The notes below the pieces were generated by a model. That model was not told the DNA's origin. It worked only from the letters and a program-made list of their open reading frames with translations, and did no database searches. The position numbers and the translations under genes are program-made. DNA of 13,436 bases from WHSV01 sp050694055 (GTDB lineage Bacteria > Actinomycetota > CADDZG01 > WHSQ01): NCBI GenBank assembly GCA_050694055.1, contig JBOGWX010000030.1, forward strand, positions 1-13,436. The letters are read 5' to 3'. This document shows, piece after piece, positions 1 to 8,770 of this stretch (position 1 is its first letter; every line of letters starts with the position of its first letter).

Positions 1-494
1 TCGTCGCGCGCGACGACGAAACCTACGAGGACTTGGCCGAGCTTCGCTCGCTCTACGGTGCAATAGCCGGGCCGATGGAGGCGTGGCTCGCGCTGCGTGG
101 CCTTCGAACGCTCCCGCTGCGCCTCGAACGCGCTCAGCGCAACGCCGGCGAACTGGCGCACCGCCTCGACGCTCACCCGGCGGTGACGCGCGTTCGCTAC
201 CCCGGGCTCCCGAGCGATCCCGGCCATGACCTCGCGGCCCACCAGATGAAGGGCTTCGGAGCCATGGTCTGTTTCGAGGTCGACGGTGCCGCCCTCGCCG
301 AGGGGGTCACCGAGCGACTGGGGCTGATCGTCGACGCGACGAGTCTCGGCGGCATCGAGACGACGATCGACCGCCGGAGCAAGTACGACGGTGAAGAAGC
401 CGTCCCTCCGGGGCTTCTCAGGCTCAACGTCGGATGCGAGTTCGTCGAAGACCTGTGGGCCGATCTTCAACGGGCACTCGATGCCATCTCGTGA
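1..494 (+). CDS. Cystathionine gamma-synthase/lyase-family PLP enzyme, C-terminal part (5' end outside window)
   Basis: The reading frame is open from base 3 to the TGA at 492-494, giving 163 residues; the start lies left of the window. The translation matches the C-terminal small domain of the Cys/Met-metabolism PLP enzymes (transsulfuration family). Visible family segments are GPMEAWLALRGLRTLPLR, the HPAVTRVRYPGLPS stretch, the GFGAMVCFEV strand, the ATSLGGIET segment that helps form the substrate pocket, and the C-terminal LRLNVGCEFVEDLWADL. In this family the enzyme is a cytosolic tetramer making cystathionine or cleaving it by elimination. The PLP-binding lysine lies in the missing part, so synthase, lyase and other gamma-elimination activities cannot be told apart here. 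The frame shows no break and the C-terminus looks complete. The next plus-strand gene starts 134 bases later. Confidence 0.9.
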   Translation, partial: VARDDETYEDLAELRSLYGAIAGPMEAWLALRGLRTLPLRLERAQRNAGELAHRLDAHPAVTRVRYPGLPSDPGHDLAAHQMKGFGAMVCFEVDGAALAEGVTERLGLIVDATSLGGIETTIDRRSKYDGEEAVPPGLLRLNVGCEFVEDLWADLQRALDAIS

Positions 495-628
495 CCTCGG
501 GAGCCCTTCCGATGGGTTTCCGATTGGCCCGATTGCCGGAGCAACCAACTCGGTTTGCGGTAGGTCTTACCTGGGGAGGAAGAAGCTCACGCAAGCAAAG
601 TAAGCATCCACGGGGAGAACCAGCCAGA
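495..628 (+). other. Intergenic gap/leader before the small Cys-rich gene
   Basis: This gap of 134 bases separates two plus-strand genes. It holds short self-complementary stretches, such as AGGTCTTACCT (AGGT/ACCT arms) near 563-573 and a CCAAC...GTTTG pair just upstream, plus purine-rich GGGGAGGAAG. No riboswitch class or T-tract terminator was recognised. GGGGAG at 612-617, eleven bases before the ATG at 629, could be the ribosome binding site. Whether this is a 5' leader of the small gene or the 3' tail of the PLP-enzyme transcript is unknown. Confidence 0.3.
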
Positions 629-775
629 ATGACGCCGCTCGTCAGCAAGATCCATCTCTGCATCGTCTGCAACGTCGTCACGGTCTGGTGTCGCAGCAAC
701 GACAACCCCACCCGGGCCTTCTGCTGCAAGTGTGGTGCCGTCGAAGAGGTCGCCGCAGAGGCCCTGCTCGACTGA
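629..775 (+). CDS. 48-residue Cys-rich, zinc-ribbon-like small protein of unknown function
   Basis: This is a short gene with an ATG at 629 and a TGA at 773-775. I do not recognise a named family. It has a CIVC motif at residues 12-15, one further Cys at about 21, and CCKC near residues 34-37. Two CxxC-type knuckles about 20 residues apart are the usual layout of a small zinc ribbon, so zinc binding is inferred. The C-terminus is acidic (EEVAAEALLD). Coding potential is strong: by hand count only about 6 of 48 codons end in A or T, matching the genome's codon bias. A GGGGAG stretch lies 11 bases upstream. The frame stays open upstream to about 434, but that part overlaps the PLP-enzyme gene and reads as low-complexity Arg-rich sequence, so the ATG at 629 is preferred. 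The gene ends 12 bases from the end of the convergent permease gene. Confidence 0.6.
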   Translation: MTPLVSKIHLCIVCNVVTVWCRSNDNPTRAFCCKCGAVEEVAAEALLD

Positions 776-787
776 CGGCGCGCTCCG

Positions 788-1653
788 CTAGATGAGGCGC
801 CAGCGCCGCGCGAGACGATACTGGACCAGCACCACCGCCGCCGTGATGACGAACATGGTCAGCGTCACAGCGGCCGCGTAACCGAGCCTCCCGTAACGGA
901 AACCCTCTCTGTAGACGTACAACGGGAGGAAATAGGTGGCGAGGCGCGGCCCCCCTCCCTCGGTCACTATCAACGCGGGGACGAAGTTTGCTTGAAAGCT
1001 GAGGATGACGTCGCGCAGCGCGAGCAGCGCCAGCACCGGAACCATGAGCGGCAGCGTGACGCGTGACAGCGTGAACCACGCCGACGCCCCGTCCACGGCG
1101 GCGGCCTCGTAGAGACTCGTGGGGATGCTTCGCCTCACGGCCAGAGCTATCACGAACCCCTCGCCGATCTGGAAGGCACCCATCAGGGCCACGGAGAAGC
1201 GCGCCGTCCACGGATCGGTCAGCCACTCGGGCGACGAGAGACCGAGAGCTTCGAGCCCCAGTGTGAGCGGCCCGAACAGCGGATTGAAGATGTAGAGCCA
1301 CAGCAACGCGTAGGCCACATCGGGTACGACGGTCGGCAAGAACACCGCGGTGCGTGCGGCTCCGGCACCGGCCGAACGGCGGTGAAGCAGCAGCGCCAGT
1401 CCCACCGCCGCCACCACCCGAAGCGGCACTGCCATCCCGACGTAAACGAAGGAGTTGCCGAGCGACGTCCAAAAACGGTCCGATGCCAGCATGCGAGTGA
1501 AATTCTCGAACCCGGTGAAGGTGGGGGCCGCGATCCCGAAGTAGTCGGTGAACGCGAGGTACACGGTTGCCCCCACAGGAAGCGCTATCAGGAGAGCCAC
1601 TCCAACGAGGTAGGGCCACGCCAAAGAGGTGGACGGCGGGCGTGGGCGAGCGC

Positions 1654-1657
<4 letters not shown>
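788..1657 (-). CDS. ABC sugar-type importer permease, MalF/UgpA-like
   Basis: This 289-residue integral membrane subunit belongs to the binding-protein-dependent carbohydrate importers (BPD_transp_1 family). About six hydrophobic segments are visible, starting with residues 13-36 and ending near residue 280. The cytoplasmic EAA loop, which docks on the ATPase, reads EAAAVDGASAWFTLSRVTLP from residue 184, with the invariant Gly at 190. The conserved FLPTVVPDVAYALLW segment (residues 106-120) precedes it. The start is GTG at 1657, which overlaps the TGA of the upstream ATPase gene in a GTGA arrangement (4 bases), so translational coupling is likely. It is the last gene of the importer cluster; no T-rich terminator was seen after the stop. 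The family identity is firm. The substrate (sugar, polyol or glycerol-3-phosphate) cannot be read from the sequence. Confidence 0.92.
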
Positions 1658-2669
<1,012 letters not shown>

Positions 2670-2673
<4 letters not shown>

Positions 2674-3929
2674 GAATCCGCGCCCTCTTCGAAAAGCAGG
2701 GCGGTCGCCGCATCGAGCTCGTTGATGGCATCGTCGGTCGTGTAGTCACGTTCGTAGAAAGCCCTCATCAGGATCTCGGCCGCCTCGTCTTCGATCTCGG
2801 GCCACGTCGGGATCACCGGCGTCCGCCGGATGGCACCAACGCCGGCGAGGAACACCTCGGCTCGCCGGGGTGCTCGAGTCGGATCCAGAAACGCGCCCGA
2901 TTCAGCCACTTCCCTCAGGGACGGCACCGTCCTGCCCCCGAGAGCCGTGATGATCTGGCCCTGCTTCGCGGTGGCGAACGCCACGAACTCGGACGCGGCA
3001 TCTGGATTCGCACCCCCGGTTGCCATGCAGTAAGCATCGGAGTGCAGGATGCCGGCCGGTTCCCGGGCCACCGGAAGAGGTGCCACGTCGAACTTCACGC
3101 CGGACACCTCTCTCAGCGCCGGCACCTCACGACGGGACGAGAGAAAGAAGCCGAGCTTGTTGGACACGAACCTGCTCTGGAGATCCTGGGCGGCGATCTC
3201 CTCCTCGGTCGGCACGACCTCGTCCTCCCTCACGAGAGACAGGATGTACTCGAGTGCCTCGCGCGCACGCGGCTCACCCAACGTGAAGCGCGCGGGGGCA
3301 TATGGATCGTCGGTCAGCTCGCCTCCGTTCGACCATACGAAGGGTGCGAGTCGAATGATGCTCGGTTCGATTCCCAAGCCGCGCACCTCACCATCCGTCA
3401 GCTTTACGGCATAGCGACGAAACTCGTCCCAGTCCCAGTCGTCCGGGGGAGGATCGAGTCCCGCGCGTTTCAGCAGCGACTTGTTGTAGTACACGACGAG
3501 AGACGAGATGTTCTGCGGCATGCACTGAAGCTCGTCGTCGTAAGTGAAGGCCTCTATGGGCTGATCGTAGTAGTCGTCGAGGTTGACACCAGCCTCCTCG
3601 AGATACGGTTGGATTGCGTCCACCGCGCCCCGGGCGACGTACTGCGAGTACTCCCGGAAGTTGATCAAGAAGACATCGGGCGGAGCGCCCGTGGAGAACG
3701 AAGTCGTCAGCTTCGCGAGGTGATCGTCTTTGTCCGACACCGGTATTAGCCGGACGTCCACACCCGGGTTCTGGTTTTCAAATGCGGTCACGAGTGACTC
3801 GTAAACCGTGATCTCCTCGGCCTCTCCGGATACCTGCAGCAGGATCACCTCGCTCTCCGCGCCGCTCGAGCCGGAGCACGCCGCGAGCACCAGGGCCCCC
3901 AGCAGCATCCCCGCGATGGATCTCAGCAT
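2670..3929 (-). CDS. Extracellular solute-binding lipoprotein, family 1 (MalE/UgpB-like)
   Basis: This 419-residue substrate-capture protein belongs to the importer. A lipoprotein signal peptide is clear: MLRSIAGMLLGALVLAACSG, with lipobox LAAC and lipidated Cys at residue 18, so the mature protein should be anchored to the outer face of the membrane. Typical family-1 features follow: ITVYESLVTAFENQNPGVDV, then TSFSTGAPPDVFLIN, the hinge-side PQNISSLVVYYNKSLL, and WDWDEFRRYAVKLT. These resemble sugar and glycerol-3-phosphate binders; the ligand is not predictable. The start chosen is ATG 3929, which shares one base with the TGA of the upstream permease gene (TGATG); a TTG one codon earlier is possible but less likely. 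The gene sits between the permease and ATPase genes. No glycosidase is nearby to suggest a substrate. Confidence 0.93.
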
Positions 3930-4738
3930 CAAAAATCCAGCGTCCTCGTGAAGAAGGCGCGCTGCGCGCTCAGGAAGGCGACGACCGCGGGCAGGGTTAC
4001 GAGGACCGCGCCGGCGAGAAGAATCGGGTGGTTCGTGGGCTCGAGACTGTAGAGATCACGCAACCCGAGCGGGAGCGTCGAGCGCTCGGCGGTCGTTATG
4101 TACAGAAGCGCGTCCGTGAAGTTCGACCAGTGCCATGCGAAGGCGAGTACCGCCACCGCGAAGGCCGCAGGTTTGGCGAGAGGAAAGGCGACGCGCGCCC
4201 AGATCTGAAGCGGCGACAACCCGTCCAGCTCGGCTGCCTCGTAGACGTTGCGTGGAACGCGCCCGTAGGCCAGAGCGAAGATGAGCACGTAGAACGGAGT
4301 GGTGGCCATCAGCGCCGGCGCGATCAACGCAAGGGGCGTGTCGATCAGACCGGCGGCTTGGTACAGCGCCGCGCGCGCAACCCACAGAGCACTCAGCGGG
4401 ACCATCAACGCCACGATCGAGATCACGACCAGACGTTTCCGGGTCACCGGCTCCGCAGTGGCGATTGCAAAGCCGGCCCACGATGCAATTAACACGGTCA
4501 GGGGGACCGCGACGGCGACGACTACAAGAGAGTTGAGCGCGTAGGTTCCGAGCGGAACGATGTCACCCGCGAACGAGTAGTTCGACCATGTCCGGATCAG
4601 CGGAAGCCATTCGAACCCGTCGGGCGGCGCCAGCCCCGGGCGGCGCAAGGCACCGGCGAGCATGAAGAACAGCGGGAGCACGAAGGTTGTCGTCACGGCT
4701 ACAGCCGCGACCGTCCGTGGCCCTTCCCTCTTGTTCAC
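3929..4738 (-). CDS. ABC sugar-type importer permease, MalG/UgpE-like
   Basis: This is the second membrane subunit of the importer, 269 residues from GTG at 4738, with about six hydrophobic segments. The EAA loop reads YEAAELDGLSPLQIWARVAF (EAA at residues 167-169, Gly 173), and the preceding PFYVLIFALAYGRVPRNV is typical of MalG-type subunits. The frame is open to 4864, but that extension overlaps the end of lipA and reads as non-membrane, Arg/Pro-rich sequence. GTG 4738 gives the family's usual short cytoplasmic N-terminus (VNKREGPRTVAAV) before the first membrane segment, and it lies 10 bases after the lipA stop. No clear Shine-Dalgarno sequence is present, so the start is the least certain part. 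Its TGA overlaps the start of the solute-binding protein gene by one base. It is the first importer gene after lipA and may share its transcript. Confidence 0.88.
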   Translation of the reverse strand: MNKREGPRTVAAVAVTTTFVLPLFFMLAGALRRPGLAPPDGFEWLPLIRTWSNYSFAGDIVPLGTYALNSLVVVAVAVPLTVLIASWAGFAIATAEPVTRKRLVVISIVALMVPLSALWVARAALYQAAGLIDTPLALIAPALMATTPFYVLIFALAYGRVPRNVYEAAELDGLSPLQIWARVAFPLAKPAAFAVAVLAFAWHWSNFTDALLYITTAERSTLPLGLRDLYSLEPTNHPILLAGAVLVTLPAVVAFLSAQRAFFTRTLDF

Positions 4739-4748
4739 AGTGGGTAGG

Positions 4749-5753
<1,005 letters not shown>

Positions 5754-5760
5754 CGGATCC

Positions 5761-5766
5761 AGTCTA
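5761..5766 (-). promoter_or_regulatory. Putative -10 box for a leaderless lipA transcript
   Basis: On the minus strand TAGACT matches the actinobacterial TAnnnT -10 pattern and ends seven bases before the lipA ATG (GGATCCG between). That spacing would put the transcription start at or next to the A of the ATG. No Shine-Dalgarno sequence is present. A weak -35-like TTGCTA lies about 15 bases upstream of the box. This is inferred from position and motif only. Confidence 0.4.
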
Positions 5767-5810
5767 TTGCCCCGCGTCGGCTAGCAAGGCAGTTGCAACC
5801 TCTCGACCGG

Positions 5811-5878
5811 TGTCACGCCAGACCCCCAATGGCGACTGACCAGACCCCCAATGGCGACTGAAATGAGAATGGTCGACA
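5811..5878. mobile_element. Possible solo end/relic of an IS21-type insertion sequence
   Basis: This 68-base stretch begins TGTC and ends GACA, and contains two tandem copies of a 22-bp unit. Read on the minus strand it has the layout TGTC...TTTCAGTCGCCATTGG...TCAGTCGCCATTGG. From general knowledge, IS21-family ends begin with TG and carry repeated internal segments of this style that serve as transposase-binding sites. Both copies here point the same way, as expected for one element end and not for a complete element. No transposase or helper ATPase gene is present and no clear target duplication was found. Placement in IS21 is by pattern only. Confidence 0.35.
5818..5861. repeat. Perfect tandem repeat, 2 x 22 bp
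   Basis: Two contiguous, identical 22-base units occupy 5818-5839 and 5840-5861, each containing AGACCCCCAATGGCGACT. They lie in the non-coding gap between vapC and lipA. The exact identity and lack of spacer are directly visible. No further copy, direct or inverted, was noticed elsewhere in the window. Confidence 0.97.
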
Positions 5879-5885
5879 GCGCTCA

Positions 5886-6299
5886 TCAGAGAAACGGATT
5901 CTCGATCCTTACTTCGCCGATCAGCCGACCGTGTTGCAGGTCCTCGCTCAACAGCGTGTCGGCGCCAACCTCGCGCGCAGCCACAACAATTAGAGCATCC
6001 CAGAATGACAAGCTCAGCTTCTCCTCCAACTCGGAAGCGCCGACAATCAGATCGAGGTCCAGCGTGACGAGAGGCCACTGTGCGTAGTCCGCCACCACGC
6101 CACGCGCCTCAACGGGCGTGAGCGGAACCGGAATCTTGCGAGTGACACCGTTGTAAAACTCCTGGAGAACCTGCGTGCTAAGAGCGCCTCCCCCGCTCCT
6201 CCACAACTCCTCCAAGACGGCTCTTGCCTCTTGTTGTTTCGGCCGCTCGGTCACGTCATGGGCGTAGATGAGTACGTCCGTATCCACGAACGTCCTCAT
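5886..6299 (-). CDS. vapC: VapC-type PIN-domain toxin (ribonuclease)
   Basis: This 137-residue PIN-domain protein is predicted to be the endoribonuclease toxin of a type II toxin-antitoxin pair. The acidic metal-binding residues are all present: D6 in FVDTDVLIYAHD, E47 in STQVLQEFYN, D101 in LSFWDALIVVAA, and D120 in LLSEDLQHG, the usual order for an active VapC. The ATG at 6299 shares one base with the antitoxin stop codon (TAATG), the normal coupled arrangement, so longer starts inside the antitoxin gene are rejected. Codon use differs from the neighbours: about 38 of 137 codons end in A or T (GC3 roughly 72%), against about 86% in the first 80 codons of E1-beta. This suggests acquisition by transfer. 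The RNA target is unknown. Confidence 0.93.
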   Translation of the reverse strand: MRTFVDTDVLIYAHDVTERPKQQEARAVLEELWRSGGGALSTQVLQEFYNGVTRKIPVPLTPVEARGVVADYAQWPLVTLDLDLIVGASELEEKLSLSFWDALIVVAAREVGADTLLSEDLQHGRLIGEVRIENPFL

Positions 6300-6598
6300 T
6301 AGGCACCCTTCTCCTCTTGAGGTCGGGGGCCCTGAGGAAGTTCCTCGCGTTCGTGCAGATCCTCTCGCGACCATCTGCGGCCGACGCCGGTGGGAGCCTT
6401 GTCCGCGTGGTCGGCCACCCTCCTCATGACCTCCAGAGCGCGCTGCTTCGCAAGCTCGTAGCCGTTTTCGGCATCAGTCATGTGCTCGAGCAGATCGGCA
6501 ACCAGCCGGCTGACGGACGTGTCACTTTTTGCGGCGATCACCTTCGCCCGCATGAGAACCTCCTCGTCGAGCTGAAGGGTGAGATTTCGCTTGGCCAT
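6299..6598 (-). CDS. vapB: Ribbon-helix-helix antitoxin, VapB-like
   Basis: This 99-residue partner of the PIN toxin is predicted to bind DNA as a dimer, repress its own operon and block VapC. Residues 4-39 fit a ribbon-helix-helix fold: the strand RNLTLQLDEE, then helices around EVLMRAKVIAAKSDT and SVSRLVADLLEHM. The C-terminal half is charged, with RRWSREDLHER (residues 74-84), a tail style common in antitoxins paired with PIN toxins; this part would wrap the toxin. The ATG at 6598 is supported by GGGAG at 6605-6609, six bases upstream; a GTG at 6628 would add ten hydrophobic/aromatic residues and is less likely. The stop overlaps the vapC start by one base. Confidence 0.88.
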   Translation of the reverse strand: MAKRNLTLQLDEEVLMRAKVIAAKSDTSVSRLVADLLEHMTDAENGYELAKQRALEVMRRVADHADKAPTGVGRRWSREDLHEREELPQGPRPQEEKGA

Positions 6599-6624
6599 GT
6601 GCCGCTCCCACAGAAAAAAGTGCT

Positions 6625-6639
6625 CCACGATAACTGTGG
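6625..6639. promoter_or_regulatory. Dyad upstream of vapBC, possible autoregulatory operator
   Basis: CCAC and GTGG arms flank a seven-base AT-rich centre (CCACGATAACTGTGG on the plus strand), 26 bases upstream of the vapB start. Ribbon-helix-helix antitoxins usually bind short inverted repeats in this position. The arms are only four bases long, so chance is possible. Confidence 0.3.
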
Positions 6640-6647
6640 TCAGATTA

Positions 6648-6666
6648 GCTCCTTTTGCGCAGGAGC
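6648..6666 (-). other. Small hairpin between E1-beta and vapB
   Basis: On the minus strand GCTCCT and AGGAGC form a perfect six-base stem around the seven-base loop GCGCAAA. It lies about 80 bases after the E1-beta stop and 50 bases before vapB. The sequence after the stem is TAATCTG, with no T tract, so it is a weak candidate for an intrinsic terminator. The remainder of the 145-base gap holds no gene that I can see. Confidence 0.3.
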
Positions 6667-6743
6667 GGAAGAGGCCGGGCGCCCTCCAGCCTGTAAACCA
6701 AGTTGAGCGTCACCTTCCCGGAGTCTCTTGCTGCGCTCAGAAG

Positions 6744-7727
6744 CTAGAAGCCGGCCAGCTTGCGCATCTCTTGCTCGATCTTGTCGGGGTTGGGCATGAA
6801 CCACCCCTCGAGCGTCGGCGCGTACGGCATCGCAGGCACGTGGGGGCCGGCGAGACGAACGACCGGACCATCCAGATCGAACAGAGCCCGCTCGGCGATC
6901 TGCGCGGCGACCTCGGCCCCCACACCGAGGAACTTGTTGTCCTCGTAGACGATCATCGCCTTGCCCGTCTTGCCGACGGATTCGAGCACCGTTTCGATGT
7001 CGAGCGGATAGATGCTGCGCAGGTCGATGACCTCGACCTCGATGCCTTCGCCGGACAGCTTCTCGGCCGCCTCCAGGCAGTAGTGGTGCATGAGCCCGTA
7101 GGACACGCAAGTCATATCCTCGCCTGCGCGCCGCACCTCGGCCTTACCGAACTCGACGGTGTAGCGATCGTCGGGAACCTCGCCCTTGATGAGCCGGTAG
7201 GTCTTCTTGTGCTCGAGATAGAGAACGGGGTCCTCATCCTCGAGCGCCTGAATGAGCATGCCCTTCGCGTCGTAGGGAGTCGACGGCGCCACGACCTTGA
7301 TGCCGGGTACGTGAGCGAAGAACGCCTCGATGGACTGAGAGTGGTAGAGCGCGCCGTGAACCCCGCCGCCCCACGGCGTGCGAATGACCATCGGAACGTT
7401 GAAGTCGTTGTTGCTGCGGTAGCGAATGCGAGCGGCCTCGGAGACGATCTGATTGAACGCCGGGAAGATGAAGTCGGCGAACTGCATCTCGGCGACCGGA
7501 CGGAGCCCGTCGAGCGCCATGCCGATTGCCACGCCTGCAATGAGGCACTCGTCGAGCGGCGTGTCGACCACGCGGTCCTCACCGAACTCGTCGAGAAAGC
7601 CCATGGTCGCGCGGAACACGCCCCCGCGCGCTCCCACGTCCTCGCCGAGCACGACCACCCGATCGTCGCGCTGCATCTCCTCCTGGAGAGTGTCGTGTAC
7701 CGCCTGGATCAGCGTCTTCTCTGCCAT
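6744..7727 (-). CDS. bkdAB: 2-oxo acid (branched-chain type) dehydrogenase E1 beta subunit
   Basis: This 327-residue subunit forms the thiamine-diphosphate E1 heterotetramer with E1-alpha and decarboxylates a 2-oxo acid before passing the acyl group to lipoyl-E2. Family features are VLGEDVGARGGVFRAT, then DTPLDE with the thiamine-activating Glu at residue 60, IGMALDGLRPVAEMQFADF, and TPWGGGVHGALYHSQS. GGVFRAT and GALYHSQS are more like branched-chain 2-oxo acid dehydrogenases than pyruvate dehydrogenases. The ATG at 7727 shares one base with the E1-alpha TGA and follows AGGAGG by seven bases, so the open frame extending upstream to 7919 is rejected. It is the last gene of the E2-lipB-E1 operon; vapB follows 145 bases on. 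Subunit identity is firm, while substrate assignment is inference. Confidence 0.94.
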   Translation of the reverse strand: MAEKTLIQAVHDTLQEEMQRDDRVVVLGEDVGARGGVFRATMGFLDEFGEDRVVDTPLDECLIAGVAIGMALDGLRPVAEMQFADFIFPAFNQIVSEAARIRYRSNNDFNVPMVIRTPWGGGVHGALYHSQSIEAFFAHVPGIKVVAPSTPYDAKGMLIQALEDEDPVLYLEHKKTYRLIKGEVPDDRYTVEFGKAEVRRAGEDMTCVSYGLMHHYCLEAAEKLSGEGIEVEVIDLRSIYPLDIETVLESVGKTGKAMIVYEDNKFLGVGAEVAAQIAERALFDLDGPVVRLAGPHVPAMPYAPTLEGWFMPNPDKIEQEMRKLAGF

Positions 7728-8728
7728 CACTGCGCCTCCTGGAAGACGTGGAGCGCCCCCGTGGAGGGATCCGGGAACTCGGACTCGTTCGCCTGCTTGA
7801 CGCCGTCCGCGACGTCGGAGCGGGCCTCCTCGCGCATCGACTCGAGACCGTTGTCGTCGAGTACCTCGGTGCCGGTGAGGTACTTCTCGAACCTCAAGAT
7901 CGGATCTTTCTTGCGCCACTCCTCGACTTCCTCGCGCGACCTGTAGGTGCGGTCGTCGTCGTCCGAGGTGTGGGAGTAGAAGCGATAGGTGCGAAGCTCG
8001 ATGAGCGAAGGGCCTTCGCCCGCACGGGCGCGATCCACCGCCTCCTTCGACAGCCTGTAGGACTCGAGCACGTCGTTGCCGTCCCCCTCGCGACCGGGCA
8101 TCCCGTAACCCTCGGCGCGCTTGAACACGCGCCCGGCGACCTGTTTGGACTCGTGCACGCTGATCGCGTACAGGTTGTTCTCGCAGAAGAAGACGAGCGG
8201 CAACTTGTGGATGCCGGCAAAGTTCATCGCGCCGTGCCAGTCGCCCTCGGAGGTTCCTCCCTCACCGAACCACGTACCCACGACCGAGTCCTCGTGCTTG
8301 TACTTCTTCGCGTACGCGATTCCGGCTGCGTGCAAAACCTGCGTCGCGATGGGCGAGGAGCCGGTGATGATGTTCAGCTTGCGGCTGCCCCAGTGGGCCG
8401 GCATCTGACGGCCTCCGGAGGAGGGATCGTCGGTCTTGCCGAACAGGCCGGTGAACACGTCCTTGGGCGTGAAGCCGGCGGCGAGGCACAGCGCCATGTC
8501 GCGATAGTAGGGACAGAAGACGTCCTTGCCACGTTCGAAGGCCCATATGGATCCGATCTGCGCGGCTTCGTGGCCCGAAACGGGGACGACGAAGGGAGCT
8601 TTCCCCTGCCGGTTCAGCGCCCATTGACGTTCGTCGCAGTAACGCGCCAGAAGCATGAAGCGGTACATCTCGAGAAGGTCCTCTTCCTTGAGGCCCAACT
8701 CGGTGTGCTTGTCCTTAGCTTTGCCCAT
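7727..8728 (-). CDS. bkdAA: 2-oxo acid (branched-chain type) dehydrogenase E1 alpha subunit
   Basis: This 333-residue subunit binds thiamine diphosphate through the GEG...NN motif, running from GEGGTSEGDWHGAMNF (residue 155) to FFCENN (residues 180-185). SGHEAAQIG (51-59) and CPYYRDMAL (72-80) are typical of E1-alpha. GRQMPAHWGSRKLNIITGSS (106-125) and the loop HTSDDDDRTYRSREE (253-267) are hallmarks of the branched-chain dehydrogenase group, corresponding to the loop phosphorylated in the eukaryotic enzymes; this favours valine/leucine/isoleucine-derived substrates. The ATG at 8728 follows the strong Shine-Dalgarno AAGGAGGAG by nine bases. The gene lies 42 bases after lipB and overlaps E1-beta by one base. 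Pyruvate dehydrogenase activity cannot be excluded. Confidence 0.95.
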   Translation of the reverse strand: MGKAKDKHTELGLKEEDLLEMYRFMLLARYCDERQWALNRQGKAPFVVPVSGHEAAQIGSIWAFERGKDVFCPYYRDMALCLAAGFTPKDVFTGLFGKTDDPSSGGRQMPAHWGSRKLNIITGSSPIATQVLHAAGIAYAKKYKHEDSVVGTWFGEGGTSEGDWHGAMNFAGIHKLPLVFFCENNLYAISVHESKQVAGRVFKRAEGYGMPGREGDGNDVLESYRLSKEAVDRARAGEGPSLIELRTYRFYSHTSDDDDRTYRSREEVEEWRKKDPILRFEKYLTGTEVLDDNGLESMREEARSDVADGVKQANESEFPDPSTGALHVFQEAQ

Positions 8729-8737
8729 CGTTTGGAT

Positions 8738-8746
8738 CTCCTCCTT
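8738..8746 (-). promoter_or_regulatory. Strong Shine-Dalgarno site of E1-alpha
   Basis: AAGGAGGAG on the minus strand, nine bases before the E1-alpha ATG, is the strongest ribosome site seen in this cluster. It fixes the E1-alpha start and indicates fresh translation initiation after lipB, whereas lipB itself relies on overlap with E2. Confidence 0.85.
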
Positions 8747-8770
8747 GAGGCCGAAGCGCCGGGCCGGTCG

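Noticed and set aside
508..525. AGCCC...GGGTT hairpin as terminator of the PLP-enzyme gene
   Set aside because: The stem is short and includes a G-T pair, with no T tract behind it.
495..628. tRNA or known riboswitch in the left gap
   Set aside because: No cloverleaf, no TTCGA-type T-loop and no motif of a riboswitch class I know.
5811..5878. Start of a CRISPR array
   Set aside because: There are only two copies and no spacer between them.
6648..6666. Intrinsic terminator after the dehydrogenase operon
   Set aside because: The stem is only six bases and no T tract follows on the minus strand; kept only as a hairpin.
7728..7919. Longer N-terminus for E1-beta
   Set aside because: The extension is E1-alpha read in another frame; ATG 7727 has AGGAGG seven bases upstream and matches the family start.
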